Notes: generated by a model not told the origin, from the sequence alone. Counted from the stretch's first letter, positions 25,537 through 35,384 are shown. The stretch: 64,000 nucleotides of DNA from Thermohalobaculum sp039180675 (GCA_039180675.1 JBCDDC010000007.1:62001-126000), one strand, 5' to 3'. Numbers and translations: made by a program.

Positions 25537-27057
25537 TCACGGGTCCAGGCGGATATCAAAGCGTTCGCGGATCGCGCTGTCGGCGCCTTGCGAGAGATAA
25601 TCCGGGTGATGGGTCGCGAGGATGTCTCTGGCGCGTTCGCGGGCCCGGGACCAGGCCTGCTGGCGTCCTTGTTCTTCCCAGGTCACGGGGGGGTCGCGAT
25701 CGGCGAGACGGGGGTAGAAGTAGTCGCGCTGCATCGCCGCCATCGTATGCGCGCCGCCGAGAAAATGGCCTTCGCCCAGCACGGCCTCACGGATTGCGCC
25801 GTAGCCCAGGGTTTCTTCGGTCACCTCGATCCCGCGAACCATGCGGTGGACATGGGAAAGCATCTCGTCATCGAGCACGAAGGCTTCGAAACTTGCGCCG
25901 AGCAGCGAGGCCGTCATGCCGGAGCTTTCATAGACCATGTTGGCGCCGGCGAGGCCGGTGGCGAGGCTGGTCAGCGCTTTCTCGGCGCCCATCTGCGCAT
26001 CCACCGCCTTGGCGTCCGCCATAGAACAGGCGACGCCCGAGGGCAGGCCCAGCCAATTGATGATCTGGGCCGAGGCCGCGTTCATCAGCGCGCTCTCCCC
26101 TCCGCCGCCCGAGAAGGCGCCGGTGCGCAGGTCGATCACCAAGGGCCAGTTGGAGAAGATCATCGGATAGCCAGGGGATGTGAGGTTCACCATGGCGAGA
26201 GTTGCCAACGTCTCGGCCAGGGATTGGGCAAGGAAGCCCGCCGGTGTCGCGGGGGCCGTGGCGCCCGACTGCGCGGCGATGATGCCGTTGATCGGGATAC
26301 CATGGGCGATGCACGCCTCGGTGACAGCCACAGCGTCCTCACCGAAGCGCATGGGCGAGATGACTGGCGAGATATGCGCCTTGCAGAACGGGCGTGCGCG
26401 GAAACGGCCTTCACCGCCTAGAGCAAGGTCGAACATTTGCACGATCGGCGCGACGGTCTCGGCGATCGTGAAGGATGTGCCGACCGGCTTCGTCGTACCC
26501 CTAAGAAGCGCGTAAGCGGTGTTGATATCGAGCGCCTCGATCGTCTCCATATCGCCCGCCACGCAGCAGCGGGTGAACCAGCTCACATTGGTTAGCCGGT
26601 CGATCAGGCGGGTGAAGTTGTAGAGATCGCGCAAGGTCGAGGGCCGGTAGGCGCCGGTGTCGAGATCGAGCGTCTGGACAGCGGCTCCGCCGGTGCCGAA
26701 ATAGACCCGCTCGCCGCCGATCTCGATGTCATGTGCTGGGTCGCGGCCGTGGAAGATGAAGCCCTTTGCGGCCCCGTCGATGATGTCTTCGATAAGCGCG
26801 CGTGGGAAGCAAAGGCGACCTTCCCGCATCTCGGCGCCTTGGGCCAGCGCGCGTTCCTCCAACCCGGGTGGCGTCTCGCTCATGCCAAGCTCCGCCAAGA
26901 GCTGCAGCGCGGTGGCGTAGATCGCCTCCATCTGCGCGACGCCAAGCGGCCGGTACTGGCCGCCCGCCTGGCCTGGCGGGCAAGGGTTCGGCTGCACGGC
27001 GTCCGGTGCCCTCGCCGAGAGGCGTGCCTTGCGCCCGAGTTTTCTGCGTGTCGCCAT
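25537..27057 (-). CDS. Trimethylamine methyltransferase (MttB) family protein, non-pyrrolysine
   Basis: 506 residues from the ATG at 27057 (MATRRKLGRKARL); in-frame starts at 27069 and 27153 are possible. The protein follows the MttB plan of a TIM-barrel corrinoid methyltransferase: PLGVAQMEAIYATALQLLAE at the start, VYFGTGGAAVQTLDLDTG, then GTTKPVGTSFTIAET and NMVYESSGMTASLLGASFEA. No in-frame TAG interrupts the gene, so it lacks pyrrolysine and belongs with the glycine-betaine/quaternary-amine demethylase branch. The substrate is unknown. No corrinoid protein gene is adjacent. A divergent LysR gene starts 86 bases away and is the likely regulator. Confidence 0.9.
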   Translation of the reverse strand: MATRRKLGRKARLSARAPDAVQPNPCPPGQAGGQYRPLGVAQMEAIYATALQLLAELGMSETPPGLEERALAQGAEMREGRLCFPRALIEDIIDGAAKGFIFHGRDPAHDIEIGGERVYFGTGGAAVQTLDLDTGAYRPSTLRDLYNFTRLIDRLTNVSWFTRCCVAGDMETIEALDINTAYALLRGTTKPVGTSFTIAETVAPIVQMFDLALGGEGRFRARPFCKAHISPVISPMRFGEDAVAVTEACIAHGIPINGIIAAQSGATAPATPAGFLAQSLAETLATLAMVNLTSPGYPMIFSNWPLVIDLRTGAFSGGGGESALMNAASAQIINWLGLPSGVACSMADAKAVDAQMGAEKALTSLATGLAGANMVYESSGMTASLLGASFEAFVLDDEMLSHVHRMVRGIEVTEETLGYGAIREAVLGEGHFLGGAHTMAAMQRDYFYPRLADRDPPVTWEEQGRQQAWSRARERARDILATHHPDYLSQGADSAIRERFDIRLDP

Positions 27058-27123
27058 GACGTCCAGCATCGAAGATCGAGTTGGGGAGGCAAGACGCGCG
27101 GATTGGCTTTGAAAAAACCGTAG

Positions 27124-27135
27124 CTTATATTTAAG
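27124..27135. promoter_or_regulatory. Dyad CTTA-TATT-TAAG in the mttB-like/lysR divergent promoter
   Basis: An inverted repeat in an AT-rich patch eight bases before the LysR start and about 70 bases before the MttB-family start. The placement is typical of a LysR autoregulatory site controlling both directions. Confidence 0.35.
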
Positions 27136-27143
27136 AAAATCCG

Positions 27144-28118
27144 ATGAGTGCATTGCCTGATAAACAACTCACCCTGCGTGGCATCGAGATGTTCGTTGCG
27201 GTTGTGGAGGAAGCTTCGCTCGGCGGTGGTGCCCGGCGGCTGGGAGCTTCGGCTTCGGCTGTATCGCAACAGATCTCAAATCTGGAAACCGCGCTTGGCG
27301 CGAAGCTGATCGATCGGGCGGCGCGCCCATTCGCGCTGACAGCCTCCGGCCAGCTTTTTCATGCCCGCGCGATTGCGATCCTCGATGAGACGGCGCGTGC
27401 GCGCGCCGATCTGGCGCGCATCGAGCGGCGCACCTTTCGCAGGCTCAGGCTTGCGGTGGTCGACGAGGCGGAGACCGAGATCCTGCCGCGCCTTCTGGAA
27501 CGCCTTGCCGAGATCTATCCCGATTGCAATTTCGTCGTCCGCTCAGGGCTCAGTCACGAGAATCTTGCGGCGCTCGAGAGCCGGTCCGTCGACCTCGTGA
27601 TCTCGGCCGATACCGATTTGATGGATGACGGCTTTGTGCGCCATCCGGTTCTGAGAGATCCGTTCCTGCTGGCCTGCGCCCCCGGATTGATCGGTGCGGA
27701 TGCACCGCTTGGGGATCTGATCAAAAAACCCATGGTGCGCTACGGTCAGTCACAGATGCTTGGCCGGATGATCGAGGCACATCTGCGGCGTCTGAAGCTG
27801 TCTCCGCCCCGGCGTTTCGAGGTTTCGACCAATGCGGGTGTTCTCTCCTCGGTCGCGGCGGTAGAGGGCTGGGCGATCACCACGGCCTTTGCGTTCGCCT
27901 CCTGCCCTGGCATTGGCGAGAGGCTCGAGATCCGGCCGCTGCCATCTGCCGGGCAGGCAAGGAGCCTGTCGGTTTATGCACGCGCGGAGGTGATGGGGAG
28001 CCTGCCGCTGCAAGTCGCGGCGGCGCTGCGGATTCTCCTCGCGGATACGGTCGGCAAAGCGGTCGCGCGCCATCCCTGGCTGGCGGACACGTTCCGAGTG
28101 CTCGACCGGGAAGACTGA
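27144..28118 (+). CDS. LysR family transcriptional regulator
   Basis: 324 residues. The N-terminal winged helix-turn-helix is complete (TLRGIEMFVAVVEEASLGGG, then LGASASAVSQQISNLETAL). The effector domain follows (LAVVDEAETEILPRLLERLA, DLVISADTDLMDDGFVRHPV). It is transcribed away from the MttB-family gene across an 86-base gap and lies upstream of the FAD oxidoreductase gene, so it probably controls the whole demethylation block in response to the substrate or a breakdown product. This is inferred from arrangement. Confidence 0.92.
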   Translation: MSALPDKQLTLRGIEMFVAVVEEASLGGGARRLGASASAVSQQISNLETALGAKLIDRAARPFALTASGQLFHARAIAILDETARARADLARIERRTFRRLRLAVVDEAETEILPRLLERLAEIYPDCNFVVRSGLSHENLAALESRSVDLVISADTDLMDDGFVRHPVLRDPFLLACAPGLIGADAPLGDLIKKPMVRYGQSQMLGRMIEAHLRRLKLSPPRRFEVSTNAGVLSSVAAVEGWAITTAFAFASCPGIGERLEIRPLPSAGQARSLSVYARAEVMGSLPLQVAAALRILLADTVGKAVARHPWLADTFRVLDRED

Positions 28119-28226
28119 GTGAAGCGTTCCAGAACGCCTGTTTCGACATTTCCGCACACGGCTGCCCTGTGCTTGACGCCACGCAGTGTCTGTCGGTGAC
28201 TGGTATCATCCATCACGGAGGCTGGC

Positions 28227-30632
28227 ATGAAGACCGAGACGCGCGTGGTCGTCATTGGCGGGGGCATCGGAGGATGCTCGGCGCTTTATCATCTGACCGA
28301 GGAAGGGATTACCGATTGCGTCCTTTTGGAGCGGGATGAGTTGACCTCTGGCACGACGTGGCACTCCGCAGCGCAGGTGACCAATTTCGGCGGGATCCAG
28401 GTGATGGTTGGGCTGAAGACCCACTCGATTAAACTCTATCAGGACCTCGCCAACGATCCTGACTATCCGATCAATTACCACCATGGCACCGGCGGGCTGC
28501 GGCTGGCATCGGAGCAGTGGCATTGGGATGGCTATCAGCATTTTGTCTCGCTTGCGGCGGGCATGGGGGTTGAATTCGAACTGCTCGACCCGGAGGAATG
28601 CGGGCGGCGGCATCCGCTGATCACCACCGATAATCTGATCGGTGCGCTTTGGGATCCGATGGATGGCGATATCGATCCAGCCCAACTCTGCCAGGCGCTG
28701 GTCCGGCGGGCGCGCAAGGCCGGGGCGGAGGTTTATCGACAAACGCCGGTGACCGGTCTGACGCAAACCGGGGATGGCTGGATCGTTCACACCGAAAGGG
28801 GTGACATCCGTTGCGAGCATGTGGTGAACGCGGGCGGCTATCGCTGCAACGAGGTCGCGGCGATGATGGGTACGCAGCTCCCCGTCGTCTCGATGGAGCA
28901 CCAGTACTTCCTCACCGATCCGATCCCGGAGATCGAGGCGCTGGATTTCCGCGTGCCACTGATCCGCTGCCCGACGGATGACTTCTACCAAAGGCAGGAG
29001 AAGAACGGGCTTCTGGTCGGCTTTTATGAACAGGATTGCCGGACCTGGGGGCGTGGCGGCATCGACCCGGGCTTTACCAACGCGCTTTGCCCAGACGATC
29101 TCGACCGCGTCACGCCGGTAATCGAGGGCGCCTGCCGGAGGCTGCCGGTGCTGGAGCGGACCGGGATACATACTGTCATCAACGGGCCGATCACGTACAC
29201 GCCGGACGGCGTCCCACTGGTTGGCCGTATCCCCGGCAGGCGCAATGCATGGTGCATCACTGGGCTGCGTGCCGGCCTGGGCGAGGGTGGCGGGCATGGC
29301 TGGTTGCTGGCGCAGATGATCGCGCATGGTGAGGCGTGCTATGACACCTGGGCGTTGGACCCGCGCCGGTTCGGCCGCTGGGCATCGGAGGATTACACTG
29401 CTCAGAAGGCGATTGAGGACTACCAGAACGAGTTCCGCTTCCACCGCCCGCACGAGCAGCGCCCTGCAGGACGAAACGCGCGGACAACGCCGCTCACGCC
29501 CATCCTGAAAGCCAAAGGGGCCGAGATGGGTGTAGTCAACGGCTGGGAGCGGTCGCTGTTCTTCAAACCCACCCCCGATTTCGTCGACGAGCATGAGTTT
29601 CGCTTCACGCCGACCAAAGATGTGGTCGCAGGCGAAATTGCACGGGTTCAAACCGGCGTTGGGCTAATGGAGGTCAACGGCTTCAACCGGATCGAAATCG
29701 CGGGGCAGGGAGCCGCGGATTGGCTTACCGGTATTTTCGCCGGGCGCATCCCACAGCGGATCGGCAAGGTTGGTCTCGGCTATTTCCTCTCGGACCATGG
29801 CAATGTGTTGGGCGAAGCGACGCTCGCCAAGCTCGCTGATGACAAGTTCTGGTGGGGCTCCGCGGCCGCCGCCGAAGAGCACGACTGGGACTGGCTCGAA
29901 GAGCGGAAGCCAGATGGCGTGACTCTGACGCGCCTCACCGACACCCATTCCATCCTCGTCCTTGCAGGTCCCAAATCGCGCGCGGTGCTTGAGGCCGCAG
30001 CGCCCTTCGATGATTGGAGCCAGAAGGCTTTTCCATGGCTTTCGGTTCGCGAGGTCAACATTGGCCAATGGCCCGTCACTGCGATGTCGGTGAGCTTCTC
30101 TGGCGAGCTGGCGTGGGAACTGCACATCCCGATGGCATCGCTGATTGGCGTCTACGAGGCGCTGCTTCACGCAGGTGAGCCGCACGGGATTGGTCCTTTC
30201 GGCCTCTACGCTACGGAGTCGATGCGGATCGAGAAGGGATATCGCCACTGGAAGGCGGACCTCATCACCGAGTTCGATATGAACGAGAGCGATCTGTCCC
30301 GATTTGTCCGTCTCGACCATGACTTCCCCGGCCGTCAGGCGATGGAGGCGCGCAATGCGCTCCGCCGCCGCTTCGTGACTATGGAGATCGACACTGACAT
30401 TGCCCCCGCCCATCCCGGCGATAGCCTCTATGAGAACGGGCGCGTCATCGGCACTGTTACATCCGCGGCCTGGGGGCATCGGGTTTCGAAAAACCTGGCC
30501 ATGGGTTTCGTGGAGCCGAAATTTGGTGACGAAGGCCAGGCGATGGAAATCAGTTTGCTTGGAGAGCGCTTCCCGATAAGGGTGATCGCGCCCTGCCAAT
30601 ACGATCCCGAGAATGAGCGCGTCCGCCAATGA
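28227..30632 (+). CDS. FAD-dependent oxidoreductase with GcvT domain (dimethylglycine/sarcosine dehydrogenase family)
   Basis: 801 residues, the usual size of two-domain dehydrogenases. The N-terminal FAD domain carries VVVIGGGIGGCSALYHL (residues 7-23) and LERDELTSGTTWHSAAQVTN with the His that holds FAD covalently in relatives. GEGGGHGWLLAQMI is near residue 355. From about residue 430 a GcvT-like folate domain follows (MEVNGFNRIEIAGQGAADWL, ITEFDMNESDLSRFVRLDHD, RIEKGYRHWKADL). Such enzymes remove N-methyl groups and pass the one-carbon unit to tetrahydrofolate. Substrate unproven. It overlaps the HisD-like gene by four bases and follows GGAGG. Confidence 0.92.
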   Translation: MKTETRVVVIGGGIGGCSALYHLTEEGITDCVLLERDELTSGTTWHSAAQVTNFGGIQVMVGLKTHSIKLYQDLANDPDYPINYHHGTGGLRLASEQWHWDGYQHFVSLAAGMGVEFELLDPEECGRRHPLITTDNLIGALWDPMDGDIDPAQLCQALVRRARKAGAEVYRQTPVTGLTQTGDGWIVHTERGDIRCEHVVNAGGYRCNEVAAMMGTQLPVVSMEHQYFLTDPIPEIEALDFRVPLIRCPTDDFYQRQEKNGLLVGFYEQDCRTWGRGGIDPGFTNALCPDDLDRVTPVIEGACRRLPVLERTGIHTVINGPITYTPDGVPLVGRIPGRRNAWCITGLRAGLGEGGGHGWLLAQMIAHGEACYDTWALDPRRFGRWASEDYTAQKAIEDYQNEFRFHRPHEQRPAGRNARTTPLTPILKAKGAEMGVVNGWERSLFFKPTPDFVDEHEFRFTPTKDVVAGEIARVQTGVGLMEVNGFNRIEIAGQGAADWLTGIFAGRIPQRIGKVGLGYFLSDHGNVLGEATLAKLADDKFWWGSAAAAEEHDWDWLEERKPDGVTLTRLTDTHSILVLAGPKSRAVLEAAAPFDDWSQKAFPWLSVREVNIGQWPVTAMSVSFSGELAWELHIPMASLIGVYEALLHAGEPHGIGPFGLYATESMRIEKGYRHWKADLITEFDMNESDLSRFVRLDHDFPGRQAMEARNALRRRFVTMEIDTDIAPAHPGDSLYENGRVIGTVTSAAWGHRVSKNLAMGFVEPKFGDEGQAMEISLLGERFPIRVIAPCQYDPENERVRQ

Positions 30633-31933
30633 TTACCTACCTCAAGCAAGCCCCCAAGACCTCTGCGACCGATAGTGGAGAGACCCGCAAGATCGTTCAG
30701 GAGATGCTGGACGCGATCGAGGCAGGGGGTGAGGACAAGGCCCGCGAATACGCAGCGAACCTCGACAAGTGGACCGGCGATATCGTGGTGAGCCCGGAGG
30801 ATCTGAAGGCAGCAGCCGACAAGGTTCCCCAGAAACTGAAGGATGACATCCAGTTCGCCCATGACAATGTCCGGCGCTTTGCCGAGGCGCAGCGCGCCTC
30901 GACCCAGGACTTCGACATGGAGGTCATTCCCGGCCTAATCGCGGGGCAAAAGCAGATCCCGGTTTCGGCTGCCGGGTGCTATGTGCCGGGCGGGCGCTAT
31001 AGCCACGTCGCCTCGGCAATTATGACGGTGACGACAGCCAAGGTGGCGGGTGTGAAGGACATCACCGCCTGTTCGCCGACGATCCCTGGTATCGGCATCC
31101 CGCCAGCCATCCTCTACACGCTCGACCTTTGCGGTGCGGACAGGGTCCTGAACCTTGGTGGGGTTCAGGGGGTCGCCGCGATGTGCTTTGGCCTGTTCGG
31201 AGCAAAGCCTGCGGATATCCTAGTTGGCCCCGGAAACCAGTTTGTCGCGGAAGCGAAACGGATCCTGTTTGGCCGTGTGGGCATCGACATGTTTGCGGGC
31301 CCGACCGACTCGATGATCCTCGCCGATGAGGACGCCGACCCGGAAGTCGTCGCGTTCGATCTCGTGAGCCAGGCCGAGCACGGCTATAACTCACCGGTTT
31401 GGCTCGCAACCACATCCCGTGATCTGGCCGAGGCTGTCATGGCCCGCGTTCCCGAACTGATCGCCGACCTGCCGGAGTTGAATTCGAAGAACGCGGAGGC
31501 TGCATGGCGTGACTATGCTGAGATCATGGTCTGCGACACTCGCGAGGAAGTCGCGCAATGTGCCGATGACGTAAGCCCGGAGCATCTGAGCGTTCAGGCG
31601 GGTGGCCTCGACTGGTGGCTCGATCGGCTCACCTCATACGGCTCGCTTTTTCTCGGCGAGGAAACCACAGTGACCTATGGAGACAAGTGCTCGGGCACCA
31701 ACCACGTGCTCCCGACCTCGGGTGCTGCGCGCTATACCGGGGGGCTCAGCGTCCACAAATACATGAAGACGGTGACGTGGCAGCGCGCGACGCGTGAGGC
31801 GAACCGCCTGATCGGGCCGTCTGCGGCCCGCATTTCGCGGCTGGAGCGGATGGAGGGTCATGCCCGGGCTGGCGATGTGCGGGTGGCGAAGTACTTCCCC
31901 GGAGAGAACTTTGACCTGAGCGCTGAGGAGTGA
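30629..31933 (+). CDS. Histidinol dehydrogenase family protein (HpsN/sulfopropanediol dehydrogenase-like)
   Basis: 434 residues with the HisD fold: PVSAAGCYVPGGRYSHVASA, GPGNQFVAEAKRILFGRVGI, FAGPTDSMILADEDADPEVV, DLVSQAEHGYNSPVWL (zinc ligands Gln and His), DDVSPEHLSVQ (catalytic His region) and SGTNHVLPTSGAARYTGGLS. The N-terminus MITYLKQAPKTSA and catabolic context point to the HpsN-like branch that oxidises alcohols such as 2,3-dihydroxypropane-1-sulfonate rather than histidinol. Neither substrate is shown, and no his or other hps genes are nearby. Translation is coupled to the GcvT oxidoreductase by an ATGA overlap. Confidence 0.88.
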   Translation: MITYLKQAPKTSATDSGETRKIVQEMLDAIEAGGEDKAREYAANLDKWTGDIVVSPEDLKAAADKVPQKLKDDIQFAHDNVRRFAEAQRASTQDFDMEVIPGLIAGQKQIPVSAAGCYVPGGRYSHVASAIMTVTTAKVAGVKDITACSPTIPGIGIPPAILYTLDLCGADRVLNLGGVQGVAAMCFGLFGAKPADILVGPGNQFVAEAKRILFGRVGIDMFAGPTDSMILADEDADPEVVAFDLVSQAEHGYNSPVWLATTSRDLAEAVMARVPELIADLPELNSKNAEAAWRDYAEIMVCDTREEVAQCADDVSPEHLSVQAGGLDWWLDRLTSYGSLFLGEETTVTYGDKCSGTNHVLPTSGAARYTGGLSVHKYMKTVTWQRATREANRLIGPSAARISRLERMEGHARAGDVRVAKYFPGENFDLSAEE

Positions 31934-31936
31934 GCC

Positions 31937-33217
31937 TTATCCCGGTGTAAGCCTCTCCGCGATCAGAACAGAGACATCGTCGGCATAGTGTGCATCGTGC
32001 TCCTCTGCCAGGGTGGTTATGAGAGCCTGTGGTGAGGTGCTGAGTGGCGCGGCGGCGAACTCACCGGCGACGGCAGCCACATGCTCGGCAACAGCATCAT
32101 CGCCTGTCGCCGCGCATGCATCCGAAAGACCATCTGAGAACATCAACAGGCGGGTGCCTGGCCGCATGGTAAATGCCATGCTTTCAAACCGCCGCCCTGT
32201 CAGAAGCCCGATCGCTGGACCAGGGGTGCCGATGGCGGCAGCCTTTCCACCCGCATCGACGAGTAGTGGTTGAGGATGCCCAGCGAGCGCAATCCGGCCC
32301 GCGCCAGTCGTGCGATCTACCAGAGCGACCGCCGCGGTCAAAAACAGTTCCTGCTCCCGCGATGGGTTGAAGAGCCGGTTGAGTTCCCCTAAAATCTCAG
32401 CCGGGTCGCGCAGACGCGCCCGACCACCTGCTTCCTTCGCAATTGCGATGTTTCGCCCGGGGATCGCGCCGGAGAGATGCGCGATCAAGTTCATGCCCAT
32501 GAGCCCGGCAGCGACGTCCGTTCCCGAGACATCAGCGGCAAAGAGCCCGATTGTGTCCCTGGTAGCAGCAAAGGTGCCGATCACGTCACCACAGACCTCG
32601 CCCTTCGATAGGCAGAGCGAGGCGATCCCGAAACCATTGCGATTGTAGTGGCCGGGTGGTTGGAGACCATGCTGGATCCGCGCCGCCAGTGCCTTGTCCG
32701 CGGCGCGCTCCTTGCGAAGTTCCAAGAGCTCTTCGTTGACGGCGTCGCCGCGAAGCTGTTCATCCTGCAAGGCTTCACGCCGCTGGAACCAGCTCTCTGC
32801 CACGACGAGGCGGATCGCGAGCTCAGCCGCGCTGACCGGGTAGCGCAGAACATCGTCGATACCCAGATGCATGCTCTCCGCAACCTGTGCTCGTTCGGAT
32901 TTCTCAGCGATCAGGAGGATGTAAATCCTGGCGGCGAGATCCGAGCCGCGCACCGCGTCGCATAGCTGCCGTGCGCCACTATCCGGCAGTGCGCTGTCGC
33001 AGATCATTATCGCGGCGTCTTCTTCCGCCAGAAGCTCCAGCGCGGTCACGGGATCGGGCGCGGGAGCGACCACATACCCATGGGCCGCGAGGTGGCGGGA
33101 CAGCCTGCGCCGCCCAGACATCTTGTCGTGAACGATGACGACGCGCCGACCCTGCACCACGCCGAGGGGATTTGACCATTCGCCGTCGGACACCCGTGGA
33201 ATCGTTTGACTTTCCAT
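31937..33217 (-). CDS. Response regulator with PP2C/SpoIIE phosphatase output
   Basis: 426 residues. Residues ~25-140 form a receiver domain (RRVVIVHDKMSGRRRLSRHL) with phosphoacceptor Asp74 in ICDSALPDSG and a Lys replaced by Arg-Tyr-Pro (DDVLRYPVSAAEL). A coiled-coil linker (~145-185) leads to a SpoIIE/PP2C phosphatase domain with GDVIGTFAATRDTIGLFAAD, metal-binding aspartates and FSDGLSDACAATGDDAV. Such proteins dephosphorylate anti-anti-sigma factors in partner switching. No STAS or RsbW-type gene is close. It is convergent with the HisD-like gene and divergent from the hybrid kinase, its likely signalling partner. Confidence 0.93.
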   Translation of the reverse strand: MESQTIPRVSDGEWSNPLGVVQGRRVVIVHDKMSGRRRLSRHLAAHGYVVAPAPDPVTALELLAEEDAAIMICDSALPDSGARQLCDAVRGSDLAARIYILLIAEKSERAQVAESMHLGIDDVLRYPVSAAELAIRLVVAESWFQRREALQDEQLRGDAVNEELLELRKERAADKALAARIQHGLQPPGHYNRNGFGIASLCLSKGEVCGDVIGTFAATRDTIGLFAADVSGTDVAAGLMGMNLIAHLSGAIPGRNIAIAKEAGGRARLRDPAEILGELNRLFNPSREQELFLTAAVALVDRTTGAGRIALAGHPQPLLVDAGGKAAAIGTPGPAIGLLTGRRFESMAFTMRPGTRLLMFSDGLSDACAATGDDAVAEHVAAVAGEFAAAPLSTSPQALITTLAEEHDAHYADDVSVLIAERLTPG

Positions 33218-33413
33218 GGGTGATCAGACTGGGACCAGCGTGTTAACCGAGCGTTGATTTCTGCTGTCGTGCTTGGGCTTTCTTAACGCCTCGGCTTTTA
33301 GATTTCTCACCAAGCGCTCCCGCCTTGAGGAGGGGCAGTTTCACCAAGAGCGCGCCCTTTGGCGGTGGCGACCTGCCGGATCGTCAAAAAGCGAATGATG
33401 GAAGAGTGGGAAG

Positions 33414-35225
33414 ATGAAACGGTTTGATCGTGCCGAGAGCAACGTGAGCGGAACGCTTGCCGGAACGATGCCGGCCGGGTTTGCCGTATCCTCTCTGTCG
33501 CCGCGCCGCATCGATGCGGTGATGGGCGGGCTGATCCTGATCACCGGGTGCGCGACACTGGCGTCATTCACCTTCGGCATATGGTTGATTGTTATCGCGG
33601 TCGGCTCTGCCGCTGCCGCGTTCCTTCTCGTGCGGTTGCGGCGGCGAGCTGTCTCGTCCGCTAGCACCAGACTGGAGGAGGTGATCGACGTCATGAGCCA
33701 GGGCCTGATGGTGATCGACGGAGATGGTCGGATCGAGACAATCAATTCCCGGCTAGGTGAGATCTTAGGCTGGCCACAGGACTGGAACCCTGTTGGGGAG
33801 AGCTTCTCCAGTTTTGTCTCCGAGAGCCGAGCGCGCGGAGACTATGGCCCGCGCGAGGTCGTCCCGCTCCAGTTCCTGCGTGACATGACTGACGCGAAAC
33901 TGCGCGAACAGATCTATCACGAAACCCCTGAGGATCGGTCTGTCAGTGTCGCCAGTCGGCGGCGATACAACGGCGGCTGGGTGCTGACCTTTACTGATTT
34001 CACGAAGTCCAAAACCGATGCTCGCAATCTGGTGGCGGCGAGGGCCGATGCGGACGCGCAGGCCAAGCAGGCGCGAGCCTTCGCTTGCAAGGCGGCCGAA
34101 GCCGATCGCGCGAAATCGGCCTTTCTCGCAAAAATGAGCCACGAGATCCGCACACCGATGAATGGCATCATAGGGATGAGCGAAGTGCTCGACGACGGCA
34201 CTTTAACAGCGGACCAGCAGCTTTCGATCGACACGATCCGCAATTCTGCCGAGGCGCTGGTCATTCTGATCAACGACATCCTTGACCTTTCAAAGATCGA
34301 GGCGGGTCGGTTGGAACTGGTTACTGCGCCTTTCGATCTGGCGGCACTCCTGGACGAGGTGCTGCGGCTCACGGGTCCGCTGGCAGCAGCCAAGGGTATA
34401 GAGCTCTCAAAGCACTATCAGATTGATGCGCCGCGGCGGTTCGAGGGTGATGCCTTGCGCGTCCGGCAGGTGCTCACGAACCTGGTCGGCAACGCAGTCA
34501 AGTTCACCGATCAAGGCTTGGTCAAGGTGGATGTCGCGGTGACCGTCTCTGGCGCCACTGCGCAGGTCACGATTGCGATCAGCGATACGGGCATCGGGAT
34601 TCCAAAAGCCAGAGTAGCGACGATTTTCGATGATTTCGTGCAGGCGGATACGGCCGAGAACCACCGAGAGCATGGCACCGGTCTCGGCCTTGCGATCTCG
34701 GCTCGGTTGGTGCGCAAGATGAAGGGTGAGATCGCGGTGGAGAGCCGACCCGGCCAGGGAAGCCGTTTCACAATCAACCTCAAACTGCCGATCGCGCAGG
34801 AAGAGGCCCCTGTCAGCGAAAGTGCCGATGCGGGCGCGACCCCCGCCCGCCCTCTCAACATTCTGCTGGCAGAGGACAACAGGGTGAACCGGTTGGTTTT
34901 CGAGAAGTATCTCGAGCCTACCGAGCACAGCCTGGTGCAGGCTGAGAACGGGGAAGAAGCGCTCGCCGCCTACCACGCCAAACGCCCGGATGTGGTGCTC
35001 ATGGATCTGTCCATGCCCGTACTCGATGGTTGGGAGGCGACAGCAAGAATTCGCGAGATAGAGGCTGAAGAACATCTCACACCGATTCCGATCATCGCGC
35101 TCACCGCCCACGCGATGGAGGATACCCGCGCGAAGTGTTTGGCGGCGGGGATGACCGACTATTTGCCGAAACCGGTGCGCAAGGAGGCGCTTCTCGCGAT
35201 GCTGGCCCGCCATGACAGTGCCTGA
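33414..35225 (+). CDS. Hybrid sensor histidine kinase with C-terminal receiver domain
   Basis: 603 residues. Two transmembrane helices (~35-75) are followed by a PAS-like sensor (RLEEVIDVMSQGLMVIDGDG, about residues 83-200), a coiled coil, HisKA with phospho-His243 in AKMSHEIRTPMNG, an ATPase domain (QVLTNLVGNAVKFTDQGLVK, ISDTGIGIP, GTGLGLAIS), and a receiver domain from about residue 482 with Asp531 in VVLMDLSMP. It is built as a phosphorelay kinase, so a separate histidine phosphotransferase would normally be needed; none is present. It is divergent from the PP2C-type regulator across 196 bases. Confidence 0.95.
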   Translation: MKRFDRAESNVSGTLAGTMPAGFAVSSLSPRRIDAVMGGLILITGCATLASFTFGIWLIVIAVGSAAAAFLLVRLRRRAVSSASTRLEEVIDVMSQGLMVIDGDGRIETINSRLGEILGWPQDWNPVGESFSSFVSESRARGDYGPREVVPLQFLRDMTDAKLREQIYHETPEDRSVSVASRRRYNGGWVLTFTDFTKSKTDARNLVAARADADAQAKQARAFACKAAEADRAKSAFLAKMSHEIRTPMNGIIGMSEVLDDGTLTADQQLSIDTIRNSAEALVILINDILDLSKIEAGRLELVTAPFDLAALLDEVLRLTGPLAAAKGIELSKHYQIDAPRRFEGDALRVRQVLTNLVGNAVKFTDQGLVKVDVAVTVSGATAQVTIAISDTGIGIPKARVATIFDDFVQADTAENHREHGTGLGLAISARLVRKMKGEIAVESRPGQGSRFTINLKLPIAQEEAPVSESADAGATPARPLNILLAEDNRVNRLVFEKYLEPTEHSLVQAENGEEALAAYHAKRPDVVLMDLSMPVLDGWEATARIREIEAEEHLTPIPIIALTAHAMEDTRAKCLAAGMTDYLPKPVRKEALLAMLARHDSA

Positions 35226-35384
35226 AACTACTGCCGTACGACCCGCGCTTCGGCACGGATAATTTCACCAGTTCATTCGGGTGCGGTTTTCCCGTAGTCT
35301 TGACTGCCGGAGACCCCTAGCGATGCAGATCCCAGCTACAAAAGCACTCAATCGCATTCCATCCGCCGCCCCAAGAGGGGCATC

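Noticed and set aside
28206..29651. 481-codon minus-strand frame
   Set aside because: It lies opposite the FAD/GcvT oxidoreductase, whose FAD motifs are unmistakable.
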